Of a stretch of 64,000 bases of DNA, positions 41,170 through 50,817 are shown in pieces. Source of the stretch: an uncultured Eubacteriales bacterium (GTDB taxonomy: Bacteria > Bacillota > Clostridia > Christensenellales > Aristaeellaceae). A program made the translations under genes and the position numbers. Location: positions 19,660-83,659 of the forward strand of contig URUF01000008.1 in assembly GCA_900550955.1 (NCBI GenBank), given 5' to 3'. How positions within the stretch are numbered: the first letter of the stretch is position 1; each line of letters starts with the position of its first letter. Under the pieces are notes generated by a model. The model made no database searches. It was not told the DNA's origin and saw only the letters and a list, made by a program, of their open reading frames with translations.

Positions 41170-44145
41170 TCAGCGTGCCTTTCCTGCACGCCGCTTCCTG
41201 CCATGCGCGGCGGCCGCGCCCAGCCCCGCAAGGGCCGCGCAGGCCGTAAACAGCCACCAACCGGGATGCGCGTTGTCGCCCGTCTGCGGGGGCGGGGCGG
41301 GCCGCTCGAACACAGCCTTGATGACCACGTCGCCCGCAGGCATCACGAATGTGTTTTCGCGGATGGTCACGTTGCCGGAAACGACCTGCCACTCCTTGAA
41401 GAGGAAGCCCTTATCCGGGGTGGCGGTCAGCAGGATGGTCGTGCCCATCGTCGCGGTGGTCTGCTCGGTTACGACTCCCCTGGAGAGCGCAGAGGCGGTG
41501 GCCGTGCCAAACTCGGCCTCCAGCGTTACGGTATAGGGGGTCAGCTCCCATTTTGCCTCGTATTCCTTATCGCCCATGTCGGTGGCGGCAATCCCTGTGA
41601 CCGGGGTGGTGGGGTCGCTCATCTCATACCAGCCAAGGAAGGTATGGCCCGTATAGGCGATATCGACCGGCAAGGCAACGACGTCGCCGTAGTCATAGCC
41701 CAATACGCGGTCCGCCTCGCCGTTGTTCAGGTGCAGCGTCACGGTGTATGCGTTTGCGTCCCACTTTGCAAAGTACTCCTGAGGGCCGGCAACTTTGCTG
41801 CTGACTGTTTCAACGGGGCTGTCCTTTTCATCATACCAGTCCAGGAACGTATGGCCCGCATAGGTCATTTCGTCCTTTGTGGGCAGGGGTTGTACAGTGC
41901 TGTCGTCTGCATAGGTGTAGGTGTAGGAAATGGTGTCGCTGCCATTGGCGAACGTGCCGCCGTTGGCGTGCAGCGTCACGGTATACTTGTTCGCAGTCCA
42001 GCTCGCGTAGAAGGTTTTGTCTTTTGGGCCGCCCTCATCGAACGTCGAAACACCAGAACCATCCGCGCTGTTGCACCAGCCGGCAAATGTATAGCCGTCA
42101 CGGGTCACATCGGGCAATGCCTCGCCATTGCCATAGGTGTAGGTGGTTGTCGTTGTCCCCGCTCCGTCGGCAAATTGATCGCCCTTGGCGTCCAGCGTCG
42201 CTTTATAGCTTTTGCCAGTCCAGTGTGCGGTATAGGTGCGATCTCCTGTGCTTCCCTTTTGAATGGTAACGCTTTGGTTATCCTCTCCATCCAATCCCGT
42301 TCCGCTCCAGCCCGCGAAATCGTAGCCCTCCCTTTCGGGATTTACCAGCGTGAAGGTTTCAGTTTCCACCGTGTACTCGCCCGGATTTGACGGATCAACT
42401 CCGCCTTTCAAATCATAAGTGATAGAATACTTTTCATTCCACTTCGCGTAATAGGTCTTGTTGCCTGTGTCTGTGTTGGTGATTTGCTCAACACGGGTGC
42501 CGGTGCCGTCCGCGTTGCCATACCAGCCGCCAAACGCATAGCCGTCACGGGTCACAGTTTCATCACTGGGCAATAACAAGCTTTTGCCATAGGTGTAGTT
42601 GATGGTTTTTGGCGACTGGCTGTTGTCGGTAAATTGACCGCCATTGGCGTATAACGTCACGGTATATTCGTCCGGCGCCGTTCCAAGCGTTACGGTCTGA
42701 ACGCTGGCGGGCATGGTATAGGGGTTGCTGTAAGTATCCCCATTCTCGACCTTCCAGGTCGTATGATGGTACGGTGGAACATCCTTCGCTGTAAAAGTAA
42801 GCTCTGTCCTGGACGCAGCATAGTAATATTTCTTGCTGGAGTCTGTGCCAGAAGCGTCTTCCAGCGTGCCGGCATCGCCGCTTTTATTGGCCGTGCCGCC
42901 CTCCACCGTCAGCTTATAGAGCACACAGCGGACGCTCACGTTCGCGCCCTGCTTGAACTCACCATCCACCTTGATGGTTCCGCTGCCGTTCAGCGTTCCC
43001 TCCACCTCCAGCGTGCCGCTCACGGTCAGGGTGGCGTTCAAGGTCAGCGTTGTACTCTCCGTGACGGTTAGCCTCGCGTTGCTGGGCACGATGGCGTCCT
43101 CCGTCAGGGTGGGGTGGCCGTGGACGGTGCCGGTCATGTCGGTTTCGTTGCCGCGTTGTTTGAGCACCACGCAGTTGCTAAAGGTACCGGAAAACTCGGC
43201 ACCATCGTCATTGCTTGTTCCGCCGTTGCCGATGGGCGCGCCGCTGTGATGGGAACCATCGCTGCTTCCGCCTTGCGCGGTTACAAAGCCGCCTTGGATG
43301 GTGATAGAGTTGTTGACGTCTTTCGCGGAGTAGCCGCCGCCGATGCCCGCACCGCCATTTTCGCCGCCGGTGGCCGTCACCGTGCCGCCCGTGATGGTGA
43401 TAGAGTTGTCCTTGGCGTCTTTCGCGGAGTAGCCGCCGCCGATGGCCGCGCCGCTGTCGCCGCCGGTAGCCGTCACCGTGCCGCCGTTGATGTTGATATT
43501 TCTGCCGTTGCCACCGTTACCGTACTCGGGGAAACTGTTCATGGCGCCGTCGCCGCCGCCGATGCCCGCGCCGCTGAAAGTGCTAGTGGCCGTCACCGTG
43601 CCGCCGTTGATGGTGATATTGGTGCCGTCGCCATGGTAGCCGCCGCCGATGCCCGCGCCGTTATAACTGGTGGCTGTCACCGTACCGCCGTTGATGGTGA
43701 TATTGCTGCCGTCGCCACCGTAGTCGCCGCCGATGCCCGCACCGTTGTTGCTGCTCTTGGCGGTCAGCGCGCCGGTGCCCTTGCTCTGCCCGTAGATGGT
43801 CAGGCTGTTGCCCGCGGCTACGTTGATGCCTTCTTCGGCGGTCAGCGTGCAGCCGTCCGCCAAAATCAGATGCACGTCGCCGCTGACCTGAATGCGGCTA
43901 GAAATGGTGACATTGCCGTTCACCACATACCAGCCCGCGCCCCACGTGGATGACGAGCTGGCCGTAATCCGCGTGGCGCTTTCCGTCTTTGTTACTTCCT
44001 TGACGGTTCCGCTGCCCGCGTCATAGCTTCTGTCCACATAAGTGACGGTTTCAGCCGCCCGCGCCGCCAAAAGGAAAAGGGCCCGCCGAAACGGCGGCCC
44101 CTTGCAGCCCTGGGCGCGCAGCGCGCGCCCAAGACGGGATTCCAA
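41170..44145 (-). CDS. Large InlB-repeat / beta-helix cell-wall surface protein with altered 5' end
   Basis: 991 codons open. Order: a Gly-rich beta-helix (about 110-300) built on ITINGGTVTATS and GAGIGGG repeats; a linker of TLTLNATLTVSGTLEVEG type; five InlB B-type repeats (about 480-870, each ending GGW/W-Y-x-x-W such as YYAKW, YTAHW, FYASW, YFAKW, YEAKW); a sixth divergent repeat; and a sorting signal PPPQTGDNAHPG + hydrophobic helix + GRKRRAGKAR. A sortase should anchor it to peptidoglycan as an adhesin or binding protein. The only available start is a TTG inside a repeat element, without a normal signal peptide; just ALFLLAARAAE (22-32) looks like a signal-peptide end. A hairpin with TTTTCCTTTT lies in the same place, so expression is doubtful. 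Confidence 0.75.
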   Translation of the reverse strand: MESRLGRALRAQGCKGPPFRRALFLLAARAAETVTYVDRSYDAGSGTVKEVTKTESATRITASSSSTWGAGWYVVNGNVTISSRIQVSGDVHLILADGCTLTAEEGINVAAGNSLTIYGQSKGTGALTAKSSNNGAGIGGDYGGDGSNITINGGTVTATSYNGAGIGGGYHGDGTNITINGGTVTATSTFSGAGIGGGDGAMNSFPEYGNGGNGRNININGGTVTATGGDSGAAIGGGYSAKDAKDNSITITGGTVTATGGENGGAGIGGGYSAKDVNNSITIQGGFVTAQGGSSDGSHHSGAPIGNGGTSNDDGAEFSGTFSNCVVLKQRGNETDMTGTVHGHPTLTEDAIVPSNARLTVTESTTLTLNATLTVSGTLEVEGTLNGSGTIKVDGEFKQGANVSVRCVLYKLTVEGGTANKSGDAGTLEDASGTDSSKKYYYAASRTELTFTAKDVPPYHHTTWKVENGDTYSNPYTMPASVQTVTLGTAPDEYTVTLYANGGQFTDNSQSPKTINYTYGKSLLLPSDETVTRDGYAFGGWYGNADGTGTRVEQITNTDTGNKTYYAKWNEKYSITYDLKGGVDPSNPGEYTVETETFTLVNPEREGYDFAGWSGTGLDGEDNQSVTIQKGSTGDRTYTAHWTGKSYKATLDAKGDQFADGAGTTTTTYTYGNGEALPDVTRDGYTFAGWCNSADGSGVSTFDEGGPKDKTFYASWTANKYTVTLHANGGTFANGSDTISYTYTYADDSTVQPLPTKDEMTYAGHTFLDWYDEKDSPVETVSSKVAGPQEYFAKWDANAYTVTLHLNNGEADRVLGYDYGDVVALPVDIAYTGHTFLGWYEMSDPTTPVTGIAATDMGDKEYEAKWELTPYTVTLEAEFGTATASALSRGVVTEQTTATMGTTILLTATPDKGFLFKEWQVVSGNVTIRENTFVMPAGDVVIKAVFERPAPPPQTGDNAHPGWWLFTACAALAGLGAAAAHGRKRRAGKAR
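44069..44101 (-). terminator. Terminator-like hairpin inside the 5' end of the surface-protein frame
   Basis: Minus strand: GGGGCCGCCG, loop TTT, CGGCGGGCCC (44101-44079, one mismatch), then TTTTCCTTTT. It lies between the only start codon and the mature protein and would stop transcripts entering from upstream. Confidence 0.6.
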
Positions 44146-44402
44146 AGGGATGTATCCCTTTGGTCAGCCTGTCGATAAACCCCCATGGGAGGTTTGGAGG
44201 GCCGCAGCCCTCCAAGTGTAATCCGGCCCCAGCGACATGTGCGGTGGGGCCGGAAGCCTTGCGTAGCAAGGTTTCCTTACGCCGTTCGCCGCCCGGCGAG
44301 CGCAGCGAGTAGGCGAACGGCGCAATCCTCGGCGGAAAAGATCGCCGCAGGCGAGCTTTTTCGACGGCCTGACCAAAGGGATGTATCCCTTTGGTCAGCC
44401 TG
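44142..44402. repeat. Composite palindromic repeat, copy B, with 30-nt direct flanks
   Basis: The core 44169-44372 shares its blocks with copy A (9684-9879) and copy C (37226-37296). It is bounded by two identical 30-nt direct copies (44142-44171 and 44373-44402), each containing the palindrome CCAAAGGGAT-GT-ATCCCTTTGG plus TCAGCCTG. The direct flanks look like a duplicated end module or target site. No protein is encoded. The element occupies the whole gap between the surface-protein gene and the phosphohexomutase. Confidence 0.8.
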
Positions 44403-44429
44403 GTAGCGCGCCCGCAAAATATGCCGTGC

Positions 44430-46154
44430 TTATTTCAGCAGCTTCTGCGCTTCCTGGGTAAGGTGCGCAAGCAGCTCCTTGGCCTTGGCTTCGTCCGGGT
44501 TGTTCACGTTCACGTACAGCTTTATCTTGGGCTCGGTGCCGCTGGGACGCACACACACAAAATGGCCGCCCTCCATGGCAAAGTACAGCACGTCGCTTTC
44601 GGGATAATCCAGGCGGGTCACCTTGCCGGTGGCAACCTCGGTTTCGGTACCGGCCATAATATCCAGCACGCGGGCCACCTTTATGCCGCCAATCTCCTTG
44701 GGCGGGTTTTGGCGAATGTGGGCCATGATATCCGCCATCACCTTCAGGCCGTCTATGCCGGGCAGCGTGGTGGATTCCACATGCTCCAGGTAATAGCCGT
44801 AGGTGGCAAAGATTTCGGCCATCACGTCGCACAGGGTTTTGCCCTGCTGGGCATAATAGCACGCCGCCTCGGCAATAAGCAGGGAGGCGTTCACGCCGTC
44901 CTTGTCGCGCACAAAGGTGCTGCTGAGGTAGCCGTAGCTTTCCTCAAAGCCAAAGAGGAAGGTGTGGCTGCCGGTATCCTGGAACTGCTGGATTTTTTCG
45001 CCGATGAACTTAAAGCCCGTGAGCGTATCAAACAAATCCACCTGGAAGGCCTTGCAGATGGCGCGCGCCAGCTCCGTAGACACGATGCTCTTCACCACCG
45101 CGCCGTTTTTGGGAAGCGTGCCCTGCGCCTTTTTGCTACTTAGGATGTAATGCAGCATCAGGCAGCCGATCTGGTTGCCGGTGAGCAGGCGGAAGGAGCC
45201 GTCCTTCTCGCGCACGGCCACGCCCAGGCGGTCGCAATCCGGGTCGGTGCCGAAGATGGCGTCCGCGCCCACCTCGTTGGCCAGCTTGATGGCCAGGGTA
45301 AAGGCCGCAGGATCCTCGGGATTGGGCACCTTTACGGTGGAGAAGTTGGGGTCGGGCGCTTCCTGCTCCTTAACCACGCTCACGTTGGTAAGGCCAATCT
45401 CGCGCAGGATGCGGCGTACCGGCACATTGCCGCTGCCGTGGATGGGCGTGTAAACGATTTTGAGGTTCTTGCCGTACTCCGCCACCACCTCGGGGTTGAT
45501 GGAGAGGGTTTTGACCAGGGCGATGTAATCGTCGTCCACCTCTTTATCCCCAATGATGTGCAAAAGCCCCGCGGCTTTCGCCTCCTCGGGATCCATCACC
45601 TTGGGCGCGGTAAAGGAGAGGGCGTTGATTTTTTCCGTTACGGCGGAGGCGGCCTCCGGGCCAAGCTGCGCGCCGTCCTCGCCGTAAACCTTGTAGCCGT
45701 TGTACTGCGGCGGGTTATGGCTGGCGGTGATAACCACGCCGGCCACGGCGTTTAGATGGCGCACGCCAAAGGACAATAGCGCCACTGGGCGCAGCGCGTC
45801 AAACAGGTAGGTTTGAATGCCGTTGGCGCACAGCACGCGCGCGGTTTCCATGGCGAACTCGGCGCTCATGCGGCGGCTGTCATAGCCGATTACCACGCCG
45901 CGCCGCTTGTTGCTTTCACCGGCGGAAAGGTAATCCGCCAGGCCCTGCGTGGCGCGGCGAACCGTGTATACGTTCATGCGGTTCATGCCTGCGCCCAGCA
46001 CGCCGCGCATGCCCGCGGTGCCAAAGCTCAGGTTCTTGTAAAAGCGGTCCTCAATTTCCTTCTCGTCCTGCGCGATGGACTGGAGATCGGAAACGGTGGC
46101 CGCGTCGCTGGCAAAGTCATGAAGCCACGCCTCATAATTCTCACGATAGCCCAT
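44430..46154 (-). CDS. Phospho-sugar mutase (alpha-phosphoglucomutase, PgcA-like)
   Basis: 574 aa, length of the PgcA/PGM2 group. The phosphoserine loop TASHNPPQYNGYKVY (about 140-155), metal loop GTDPDCDRLGVAVR (about 298-311), sugar-binding GFEESYGYL (about 401) and phosphate-binding FVCVRPSGTEPKIKLY near the C-terminus are intact. It converts glucose-1-P and glucose-6-P, feeding UDP-glucose and polysaccharide synthesis, possibly for the glycosyltransferases at 21-23 kb. It has its own promoter. ATG 46154 follows AGGGAGAGG. Confidence 0.93.
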   Translation of the reverse strand: MGYRENYEAWLHDFASDAATVSDLQSIAQDEKEIEDRFYKNLSFGTAGMRGVLGAGMNRMNVYTVRRATQGLADYLSAGESNKRRGVVIGYDSRRMSAEFAMETARVLCANGIQTYLFDALRPVALLSFGVRHLNAVAGVVITASHNPPQYNGYKVYGEDGAQLGPEAASAVTEKINALSFTAPKVMDPEEAKAAGLLHIIGDKEVDDDYIALVKTLSINPEVVAEYGKNLKIVYTPIHGSGNVPVRRILREIGLTNVSVVKEQEAPDPNFSTVKVPNPEDPAAFTLAIKLANEVGADAIFGTDPDCDRLGVAVREKDGSFRLLTGNQIGCLMLHYILSSKKAQGTLPKNGAVVKSIVSTELARAICKAFQVDLFDTLTGFKFIGEKIQQFQDTGSHTFLFGFEESYGYLSSTFVRDKDGVNASLLIAEAACYYAQQGKTLCDVMAEIFATYGYYLEHVESTTLPGIDGLKVMADIMAHIRQNPPKEIGGIKVARVLDIMAGTETEVATGKVTRLDYPESDVLYFAMEGGHFVCVRPSGTEPKIKLYVNVNNPDEAKAKELLAHLTQEAQKLLK

Positions 46155-46207
46155 GGATAAGCACCTCTCCCTGTGATATTTTCAGTACGAAGGAATTTGC
46201 CGTTTCC

Positions 46208-46236
46208 ATTATACTGGATTTTGGATTTGTTTGCAA
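46208..46236 (-). promoter_or_regulatory. Sigma-A promoter of the phospho-sugar mutase
   Basis: Minus strand: TTGCAA (46236-46231), a 17-nt spacer and an exact TATAAT (46213-46208), 53 bp before the start. Confidence 0.85.
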
Positions 46237-46317
46237 ATGTTTGTTGGAAAGAATCCCGCGGCGCGGAATGGCACGCCGCGCCCTCGGGAAAGCTACCGCC
46301 GGGAGGGACTTTATCAG

Positions 46318-46989
46318 ATGATTCGCATGCAGGGCATTTCCAAAACCTATCCCGGAAAAAACGGCCAGCCCCAGCTTGAGGTGCTAAGCGATGTGCAATT
46401 ACACATCCGCCCTGGGGAATACGTGGCCTTTGTGGGGGCCAGCGGCTCGGGCAAGAGCACGCTGATGCACATTTTGGGCTGCCTGGATACGCCCACCTCC
46501 GGCAAATACGTGCTGGATGGCGAGGAGGTCAGCCGCCTTGGCGAGCGGGAGCTGTGCCGCGTGCGCCGCGAGAAGATCGGCTTCGTGTTCCAGGGGTATC
46601 AGCTGCTAAGCAAGCTTACCGCGGCGGAAAACGTCGCCTTCCCCCTGATGCTGCGCGGCCTTTCGGAAAGCGAGCGCGCGCGCATCGCCGCGCGGGCGCT
46701 GAAAAGCGTGGGGCTGGCCGGGCGCGAGAACAGCCGCCCCAGCGAGCTAAGCGGCGGCCAGCAGCAGCGCGTAACCATCGCGCGGGCGCTGTGCTACAAG
46801 CCCAAGCTGCTGCTGTGCGACGAGCCCACCGGCGCGCTGGATGTGGAAAGCCGCAACGAGATATTGGACCTGTTCGACCAGCTTAACCACAGCGGCCACA
46901 CGCTGGTGGTGATTACGCACGATCCCTTTGTAGCCGCCAGGGCGGGACGCAGGTACCGGGTGGAGAAGGGAAGCGTAACGGCGGGCTGA
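46318..46989 (+). CDS. Orphan MacB/LolD-type ABC ATP-binding protein
   Basis: 223 aa from ATG 46318 (GGGAGG 11 bp upstream). Walker A GASGSGKST, Q-loop FVFQGYQLLSK, signature LSGGQQQR, Walker B LLLCDEPTGALD and H-loop VITHD are complete, so it should be an active ATPase of the MacB/LolD/FtsE group. Such proteins need an FtsX-like permease, and none follows. The downstream 115 bp are GC-rich repeats and then a pseudogene on the other strand. Either the permease is encoded elsewhere or it has been lost here. No clear promoter is seen on this strand. Confidence 0.82.
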   Translation: MIRMQGISKTYPGKNGQPQLEVLSDVQLHIRPGEYVAFVGASGSGKSTLMHILGCLDTPTSGKYVLDGEEVSRLGERELCRVRREKIGFVFQGYQLLSKLTAAENVAFPLMLRGLSESERARIAARALKSVGLAGRENSRPSELSGGQQQRVTIARALCYKPKLLLCDEPTGALDVESRNEILDLFDQLNHSGHTLVVITHDPFVAARAGRRYRVEKGSVTAG

Positions 46990-47104
46990 GGAAGAAAGCT
47001 GCCTCAATGCGGCGGCAAAGCGTGGGATAAAGGGGCTTATCCCCTTCCGGGGTTTGGGGCAGCGCCCCAGGCCCTTGCCCCGGCTCCATAACGCGCGCCC
47101 AATT
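46990..47104. repeat. Palindromic GC-rich intergenic block
   Basis: Three hairpins in a row, including AAGGGGC/TTATCCCC-type and TTTGGGGC-AGC-GCCCCAGG (about 47050-47070). The style resembles the GGAGGG-hairpin block of the composite repeats but the bases differ, so I do not assign it to that family. Confidence 0.4.
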
Positions 47105-49258
47105 TCACTCGCCCCGCTCCAGCCTGATGAGCCCGGCCTTGCGAACGATGGCCTCCACAAGCGCGGCGGAGCTCATTTCGCCCGCCGCATATTGCTTTAC
47201 GGCGTCGCCCATCGCCTCGTCTATCATGTCCGTTACGATGCTGTCGGGGACAAACACGCCGTCCTTGATGGATAGATACGCGCTGGCGGCGTCCGGCGAA
47301 ACCTCCCAGCGCTGCCGAGTTTCCAGCTCCTCAAGCCAGCGCAGGGCGTCCGCCAGCTGAAGCTGTATTTCATTGCGCCCGGCGATATCCAGCGCGCCCC
47401 CCATCCAGCGCCCCCTGAAGCCGCGCAATCTCTTCCACCGCGATTTGACGCTGCTCCTGATACTGCGCCCGTTCCTCCCCTTCCGCCTGCTCGGGCCAAA
47501 AATACAGCCGCGTTTCCGCCGGCAGCTCCTTGATAAGCGACCGTAAATAGACGAGCGCCTGCTCCTTGTTTTGCGATAGCGGATTGAGCACCGCCACCGT
47601 TATATAAACGGCATAGCGCGGCGGCATGCCCGCTTGCGGCGTCATGGGGAGAAAGGCGCTTTGCCCGCCGTCCCGGTCAAATAGCAGCGCTTTGGGGGTG
47701 GCGCCGGCAAAAAGGTACGGGGCGGCGTCCGAAAGCTCGCCCTGCTGGGCAAGCAGGGCGCAAAGCCGGTCGCACTTTTCCATCAGGCTCCTAAAAAGCG
47801 GCGTGTCATAATCCAGCGCTTTGGACTCCGCCGAGGCGTATTGGGCGTAGTTGTTCAGCGCGAACCAGGTAAGCGCAAAGGCCTGGTCGCCCGAGTTAAA
47901 CAAGCGCACGCCGTCCAGCACGCCGTCCTGATACCATTGCGCCGCCTTGTCCAGCAGGTCCAGCAGGTTAGTTGGGATCTCCTCCAGGGCGATTCCCAAT
48001 TCGTCAAGCGTTTCATAGGAGCAGGCTAGCATGGCCCATGAATCAAATTCCATCTCCACGGGCACGCCCAGCAGCCGCCCGCCGCGCATCAGCGCCTGGG
48101 ACAGGGCGGGCGGCATGCTCGCCACCCTGTTATAAATCTCCTCCTGATCGGTAAGGTCGTAGCAAAAGCCCTTTTCCAGCAGCTCGCGATAGCCTGTTTC
48201 AAAGGTTCTTACCATGTAAATATCAGTCGCCGTATCATTGCCGCGAATGAGCTGGCTGATCATGGCAGGCGTAAGCTGGTACCCCATGGTAACGGTTTGC
48301 ACGGGAATTTCTGGATGGGAAAGCCGAAAGCGCTTTGTTTCCCCGCCCTCCGCATTATACCGGGTAATTTGCAGCGCTTTGGTATCCTGCCGCGCCTCAA
48401 GGCGGGCTGCAAGCAGGCTGTTTCCATCCGAAAGGGCAAAAAGCCGGGCTGCGTTCACGGCGCATCGCCGCCTCGCCCAGGCTTCGTGCGCCACGGGAAG
48501 ATAGACCTGCGCGCCCGCCTCGCCGGAGGCGGAAAACAAACTCGCGTTTGCGCTGCGAAGGCGACGATCTGCCGCTTTTCGGGGTCAAAGCATAACGCCT
48601 CCGGGAACGCGCCAAGCTCGCAAACCGGGGACGTTTGCCCCGTGTCCATATCATAAAAAACGATCAGATTAGCGCCGTCCTCATAGCGCATCCGCGCGCC
48701 AAGGAGCGTGCGCCCCTCGCAGGGCGCCAGCATGGAAATATCGCAGCCATAACGGCTTATGGTTTTTCCCGTTGCGGTATCAAAAAGCAGCAAATCCGAC
48801 TTTCGTATGGAATCGTTCTGATATTCGATAACGATCTGCCCATCCTGCCATAAAATCCGCCGTCTAACCCCCACGGGAGCGTCCTGCTTTGGAATTTGCC
48901 ACATCAGGGAAAGGGCCGCCGCCTCCGCGTCTATGCGGTAGATGTCGTAGGTCGCGCTCGTTACCGATAGCGCCAGCACGCTGCCCGCGCCGCCAGCGAA
49001 GATGTCGTCAACGGCAACGCCGGCATTTGCCGCCAATACCAGACCGGGCTCCTGCTCTCCTGCGTGGCAGGCCCATACGCCCCCTTGCGCAAGCGCCAGG
49101 AACCCCTCGCCATAGGCAACGACGGCGTCGGCGGGGCCCGCCAGCCTCCATGACAGGCCGCCGCTTTGCGCTGCCGCGGCGCGGAAGGGAAGCGGCGTCA
49201 GGCAGAGAACCAAAAGCAACAGCGCGCTGACCGGCCGGGCGCCGTGGGTGTTTTTCAT
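47105..49258 (-). pseudogene. Frameshifted two-domain extracellular solute-binding protein
   Basis: One gene now lies in three frames. Frame 1: ATG 49258 (AAAGGAGG upstream), signal peptide (LLLLVLCLTPLPFRAAAA), then about 220 residues of propeller-like repeats (IYRIDAEAAALSLMWQ, LLFDTATGKTIS, VFYDMDTGQTS). Frame 2 (to 47370): a family-1 solute-binding fold (TPAMISQLIRGNDTATDIYM, LLGVPVEMEFDSWAM). Frame 3 (to stop 47105): the C-terminal end (WEVSPDAASAYLSIKDG). The first shift is near 48540-48560; the second is at a G6 run near 47403, where one fewer G restores the frame. Two lesions point to decay, though assembly error is possible. Confidence 0.78.
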
Positions 49259-49447
49259 TGCGAAGCCTCCTTTTTTGTGCCATCGTTGGTTCGCGGACGC
49301 CTGATCAAGGGGCTGGCGGCGGCTTTTTTGTCTGTAAAGCATTATAGCATGCGCGCCAGCCCCGAATGGAGAGCTCCAAAAAATTTACAGTCATTAAGCC
49401 GGCTGGAAAAATGGACTTCCGCAATCATACTTGGGCAATCATTAAAG

Positions 49448-49476
49448 AAACAACACATTCCAGAGCTGTGTTGTTT
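49448..49476 (-). terminator. Terminator of the MFS gene
   Basis: A perfect 10-bp stem AAACAACACA / TGTGTTGTTT (49448-49457, 49467-49476), followed on the minus strand by CTTTAATG. It lies 65 bp after the MFS stop. The rest of the 283-bp gap holds a TATAAT (minus strand, 49346-49341) that probably serves the solute-binding pseudogene. Confidence 0.7.
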
Positions 49477-49541
49477 CAAAAAGCACCCTTTGCGTTTTTC
49501 ATCCTATTTGGCGCTTGCTTTGCGGTGTGAAGGCGCTTTGC

Positions 49542-50768
49542 TCAATCGCGTATCCTGTGGCTGAAAACGGCGGCGGCAAGGCACAGGCAAAGGTCCGCAA
49601 TCCACAGCGCGGTATAGCCAAGCGCGGTATTTACAAGCACGCCGCCAAGCCATGCGCTCGCAAAAGCGCCTATTTGATGGCCAATGAAGATGGAGCCATA
49701 AACAACCGCCATTTTGGCAACGCCAACCTTTGCGCTGATGATTTGGGTTGTCGGCGGCACGGTTGAATCGCCGGTGAGGCCCAAAAGGGCGGTGGCGGCA
49801 AAGGCAAAGGGGATGGATTTGGGAAGGAGGATAAACCCGATGGCAATCAGCACGCGAAGCCCATATATACCGGCCAAAACATTTTTGGCCCGGAACCTTT
49901 GATCTAGAAAACCGCTTGCAACTGCGCCAAGCATGGTTGCAATGCCATAAACGCTCAACGCCAGCGATGCGATACCGCCCGGAATCCCGCTTGACACATA
50001 TTGGGAGAACAGGTGCGTTTCGATAATGGACATATGAAAGCCGCAGGTTGAAAAACCAATCAGCAAACGCCAGTAGGTAGTATCACGGAAGGAAGCCCTT
50101 AAAATAGCGGATAGTTTTTCACTTTCCGCCGCTTCCGCCCGCCGTATCTGCGCATCGGCCGCCGCCTCCGTGCGTTTGCGGCTGCGCCCAAGCCAAACGA
50201 CCACAGGAATCGTAAGCAGGATAGGAACGCTGAATACCGGCAGGGAGAACGCAACGCCGTGCCGCGCAATGGCGTATTGCAGAGCGGGCGACATCAGCGC
50301 GTCGCCAATGCCGGCGCTTGCCTGCACAACGCCGGATACAAGCGCCGCCCGCCGCTCGCCAATGATGGGCGCGACCGCGCCCATCACAATCCCAAAGCAA
50401 AGCGCGCCCGTGCCCGATGGCAAAAGAATCCCGAAGAAAACAAGCAGGCTCCACGTTGAGGTGCAAAACGGGGTTGCAAGCAGGCCTGCCGCCATCATAA
50501 GAATACCCGTAAGCAATACAAAGGCGTTGGATTTTTTCAATGCAAGCATGCCAAACAAGGGCTGCGTGGCCCCATATAGGATTTGCCCCACGGCGATCAC
50601 AAAGCTGACGGAGGCGTAGCCGATGCCCGTATGTTTGGTAATGCCGTTCATCATAATGCCGTAATTATCGTGGATTCCCTGCATAACGCCAAATACCACG
50701 CAGGCGGCTCCCACGGCAAGAATTAGTTGGAAAAGGGATTGGTTCCGATTGGTATGTGCGCGTTCCAT
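49542..50768 (-). CDS. Major facilitator superfamily transporter (monocarboxylate-like)
   Basis: 408 aa from ATG 50768; a GTG 9 bp earlier is an alternative. Twelve predicted membrane helices in two halves with a charged central loop (RSRKRTEAAADAQIRRAEA). The N-terminal VFGVMQGIHDNYGIMMNGI and the helix 4-5 region SGTGALCFGIVMG resemble the oxalate/monocarboxylate group. It moves a small anion by proton or anion exchange; the substrate is unknown. It is divergent from a LysR regulator with a shared 130-bp control region, the usual sign of specific regulation. Confidence 0.86.
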   Translation of the reverse strand: MERAHTNRNQSLFQLILAVGAACVVFGVMQGIHDNYGIMMNGITKHTGIGYASVSFVIAVGQILYGATQPLFGMLALKKSNAFVLLTGILMMAAGLLATPFCTSTWSLLVFFGILLPSGTGALCFGIVMGAVAPIIGERRAALVSGVVQASAGIGDALMSPALQYAIARHGVAFSLPVFSVPILLTIPVVVWLGRSRKRTEAAADAQIRRAEAAESEKLSAILRASFRDTTYWRLLIGFSTCGFHMSIIETHLFSQYVSSGIPGGIASLALSVYGIATMLGAVASGFLDQRFRAKNVLAGIYGLRVLIAIGFILLPKSIPFAFAATALLGLTGDSTVPPTTQIISAKVGVAKMAVVYGSIFIGHQIGAFASAWLGGVLVNTALGYTALWIADLCLCLAAAVFSHRIRD

Positions 50769-50817
50769 ATTCTCCACATCCCCCGCAATGCCTTATTTCC
50801 CGTTTTGTTTTTCGGGA

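Noticed and set aside
43300..43800. Regularly spaced repeats that could be read as a CRISPR array
   Set aside because: They are in frame and encode the Gly-rich ITINGGTVTATS units of the surface protein; spacing and similarity vary and there are no cas genes.
44430..46154. Phosphomannomutase (ManB/GlmM) instead of phosphoglucomutase
   Set aside because: The length of 574 aa and loop sequences fit the PgcA/PGM2 group better than the 450-aa ManB or GlmM enzymes.
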